Assembly (NCBI GenBank): GCA_009594995.1
Contig: VOPR01000009.1
Coordinates: 1-42,191, forward strand
Source of the DNA: Nitrospira sp.
GTDB lineage: Bacteria > Nitrospirota > Nitrospiria > Nitrospirales > Nitrospiraceae
Reading direction: 5' to 3'
DNA length: 42,191 bases
The translations under genes were made by a program, and so were the position numbers. Positions 40,451 through 42,191 of the stretch are shown piece after piece (the first letter of the stretch is position 1; each line of letters starts with the position of its first letter). The notes beneath the pieces were generated by a model. That model was not told the DNA's origin. It saw only the letters and a program-made list of their open reading frames with translations, and made no database searches.

Positions 40451-42191
40451 ATGGGACGATGTGAGCGGATGCTTCGGGCTGTAGGGGTTGTCCTCGCCCT
40501 GGCGTTTACGCTGGTAGCGAGCCTTCCACTACACGCCCAGACCGTCCTCTTCGGCCCCATACAATATACCCGCACCGCCGGGCCGCCTGATCAATTCACC
40601 GCCACGTTCGCGCTTCCTACCGGCACGACCGCGCCCTATACCATCCACATCGTCAATGGCAACGCAGATGGGACCAAGCGGGTGTCCTCTGGGACCATCA
40701 AGCTGAACGGCATCCAGATCGCCGGCCCTAACGATTTCGGTCAAAACGTCGCGGTGATCGACCGGGCCGTCACATTGCAAACGAACAATACACTCGAAGT
40801 CCGCCTCACCAGCGCACCCGGAAGCGTTCTCACGATCAGTGTCTTGGATACCGGCGCCGGATCTCAGCCCACGGCCATGACGCCGAATCCGCTGAACCTT
40901 GCAGCCACTACGACCGGCACGTTGACCGTCACCTTAGCGCCAGCGTCCACTACCGCCGGATCGTTGATGGTGAGTAGCGCGAATCCCGCGGTGGCCACCG
41001 TGCCGGCCTCCGTGTCGTTTACGGCCGGACAAACCACTGTACCCATCACCGTGACGGCCGTTGCTGCCGGTTCGACAACCGTGACCGCTACGCTCAATGG
41101 TGGGAGTGCGGCTGGCCAAGTCACCGTGAGCCCCGCCTTGCCCACTATCACCGGCGTGATGCCGATCAGCGGCCAGCCTGGCACGTCGGTCACAGTTACC
41201 GGCACCAACTTCGTCAACGTGCAGACGGTCACGTTCAACGGTGTCGCGGCCACGTTTACGGTGACCGATCCGACGACACTCGTCGCGGTCGTGCCGCCCA
41301 CGGCCACCACCGGTCCACTCGCGGTGCAGACCTTCGCCGGCACAGCGATCAGTGCAACGCTGTTTACCGTGGTTCCCGCGCCGACCCTTGCGAATCTCCA
41401 GCCGGCCACGCTCTCGATCGCTCAAGGTAATACCGGGTCCTTGACCGTCACGCTCAGTGCTGTCCAAACGACGGATACGACCGTCGTGCTGGCGAGCAGC
41501 ACTCCAACGGTTGCCACTGTGCCGAGCAGCATCACGGTTCCAGCTACTCAGCTCAGTGCCTCGATTGTCGTCACCGCGGTCGCACTGGGCCAGGCCGACA
41601 TCACGGCCTCGCTGAACGGCACCAGCGCGACCAGCGCCGTCACCGTGATACTCGGGCCATCCACGATCACAGGGATCAATCCCGCCAGTGGACCGGCTGG
41701 GACCGTTGTGACGATTGCCGGGAGCAGTTTCAATCCAACGGCCGCGAACAACCAGATTGCCTTCAATGGTCAAGCTGCCATTGTGAGTTCAGTGAATACG
41801 GCCGGCACGGCGCTCGTCACGACCGTGCCGCAGGGGACAACGAGCGGACCAGTGACGGTCACCACACTGGTGTCACCTCCGGCCACCGGGCCGATTTTCA
41901 CCGTCACAGTGCCGGACTTTACGGTGACCGCCTTGCCTACATCGTTACTCCTGCCGGTGACTGGCCAAAGAACCGTTGCCGTCACGGTGGTGGGTATCCA
42001 CAACTTTTCGGGGCTCGTCTCCCTATCCACGTCGGACGTCCCGGCCGGGGTCTCGGCAGTCTTTGCCTCGACGACACTCGCCGCAGGCCAGTCAGGCATG
42101 CTCAACGTGACGACCTCCGGGGCGACTACGGCAGGGACCTATCCCGTGACTGTGCAAGCAACCGGCCTGGTGAACGGTAGTCCTATCGACA
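40451..42191 (+). CDS. Large secreted Ig-like/TIG repeat surface protein (3' end outside window)
   Basis: An open frame of 580 codons runs from ATG 40451 to the right edge without a stop. GGAGGAGG lies four bases upstream. A signal peptide (MLRAVGVVLALAFTLVASLP, cut after HAQ) is followed by an N-terminal beta domain (about 30-140), a BIG2-like domain (about 145-225; VSSANPAVATVPASVSFTAG), an IPT/TIG domain (about 230-310; ITGVMPISGQPGTSVTVTGT), a second BIG2-like domain (about 315-395; ASSTPTVATVPSSITVPATQ), a second TIG domain (about 400-480; ITGINPASGPAGTVVTIAGS) and a further beta domain to the edge. Composition is dominated by Thr, Val, Ala and Ser with no cysteine in the repeats. It is likely an adhesin or cell-surface stalk protein. 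The minus-strand ORFs over it are shadows. Confidence 0.9.
   Translation, partial: MGRCERMLRAVGVVLALAFTLVASLPLHAQTVLFGPIQYTRTAGPPDQFTATFALPTGTTAPYTIHIVNGNADGTKRVSSGTIKLNGIQIAGPNDFGQNVAVIDRAVTLQTNNTLEVRLTSAPGSVLTISVLDTGAGSQPTAMTPNPLNLAATTTGTLTVTLAPASTTAGSLMVSSANPAVATVPASVSFTAGQTTVPITVTAVAAGSTTVTATLNGGSAAGQVTVSPALPTITGVMPISGQPGTSVTVTGTNFVNVQTVTFNGVAATFTVTDPTTLVAVVPPTATTGPLAVQTFAGTAISATLFTVVPAPTLANLQPATLSIAQGNTGSLTVTLSAVQTTDTTVVLASSTPTVATVPSSITVPATQLSASIVVTAVALGQADITASLNGTSATSAVTVILGPSTITGINPASGPAGTVVTIAGSSFNPTAANNQIAFNGQAAIVSSVNTAGTALVTTVPQGTTSGPVTVTTLVSPPATGPIFTVTVPDFTVTALPTSLLLPVTGQRTVAVTVVGIHNFSGLVSLSTSDVPAGVSAVFASTTLAAGQSGMLNVTTSGATTAGTYPVTVQATGLVNGSPID

Noticed and set aside
40864..42105. 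Minus-strand ORFs rich in Val/Thr/Pro over the right end
   Set aside because: They mirror the Thr/Val-rich repeats of the plus-strand surface protein, whose frame is open to the edge with a good start.

Overview
The window looks like a chromosomal piece of a GC-rich, diderm, free-living bacterium. It carries an LptD-type LPS assembly protein, lipoproteins, outer-membrane barrels, FabI, a full moaC-moaD-moaE-moaA set and paired DUF507 genes. My best guess is a Nitrospira-like member of the Nitrospirota. That guess rests on gene families and on my memory of similar interspersed palindromic elements in Nitrospira, not on a search. No rRNA, tRNA, transposase or prophage gene was seen.

Layout. 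Positions 1-453 are the trailer end of a type I-E-like CRISPR array whose leader and cas genes, if present, lie to the left. Positions 591-2373 hold small and hypothetical genes, including a Tim44-like membrane protein. Positions 3064-5680 are a molybdenum-cofactor operon with a good sigma-70 promoter, followed by a NicO/UreH-type metal transporter, an MBL-fold hydrolase, accD, folC, lptD, a secreted hypothetical, thioredoxin and recN, all on the plus strand (to 15165). Three copies of a ~90-125 bp palindromic element sit directly on the stop codons of moaD, accD and lptD.

Positions 15174-23517 are a minus-strand signalling cluster. In order of transcription it encodes a ~1400-residue multidomain protein (REC, PAS, degenerate histidine kinase, two PilZ domains, a LuxD-like alpha/beta hydrolase lacking its nucleophile, and a SAM methyltransferase), a soluble GAF histidine kinase, an NtrC-type regulator, and a REC/HD-GYP protein that has lost several metal ligands. 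This is the most unusual part of the window. Positions 23898-27548 (minus) hold a PHM-like periplasmic copper protein, a secreted SnoaL-like protein, a PP2C phosphatase and a DEDD exonuclease.

Positions 27681-34345 (plus) are mostly housekeeping and envelope genes: a cyclophilin-like protein, two DUF507 proteins, a TPR lipoprotein, Bcp peroxiredoxin, a degenerate HAD-like secreted protein, fabI, a YD-repeat protein and a glycoside-hydrolase-like protein. Positions 34556-40007 form an envelope and stress neighbourhood: a lipoprotein, an outer-membrane barrel, an ECF sigma factor with an anti-sigma factor ending in a periplasmic CBM48-like domain, a lipoprotein with the same fold, and two secreted proteins built from Asp-Arg tetrapeptides. 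From 40451 to the right edge there is the 5' part of a large secreted Ig-like/TIG-repeat surface protein, preceded by a clear promoter and a perfect 20-bp palindrome.
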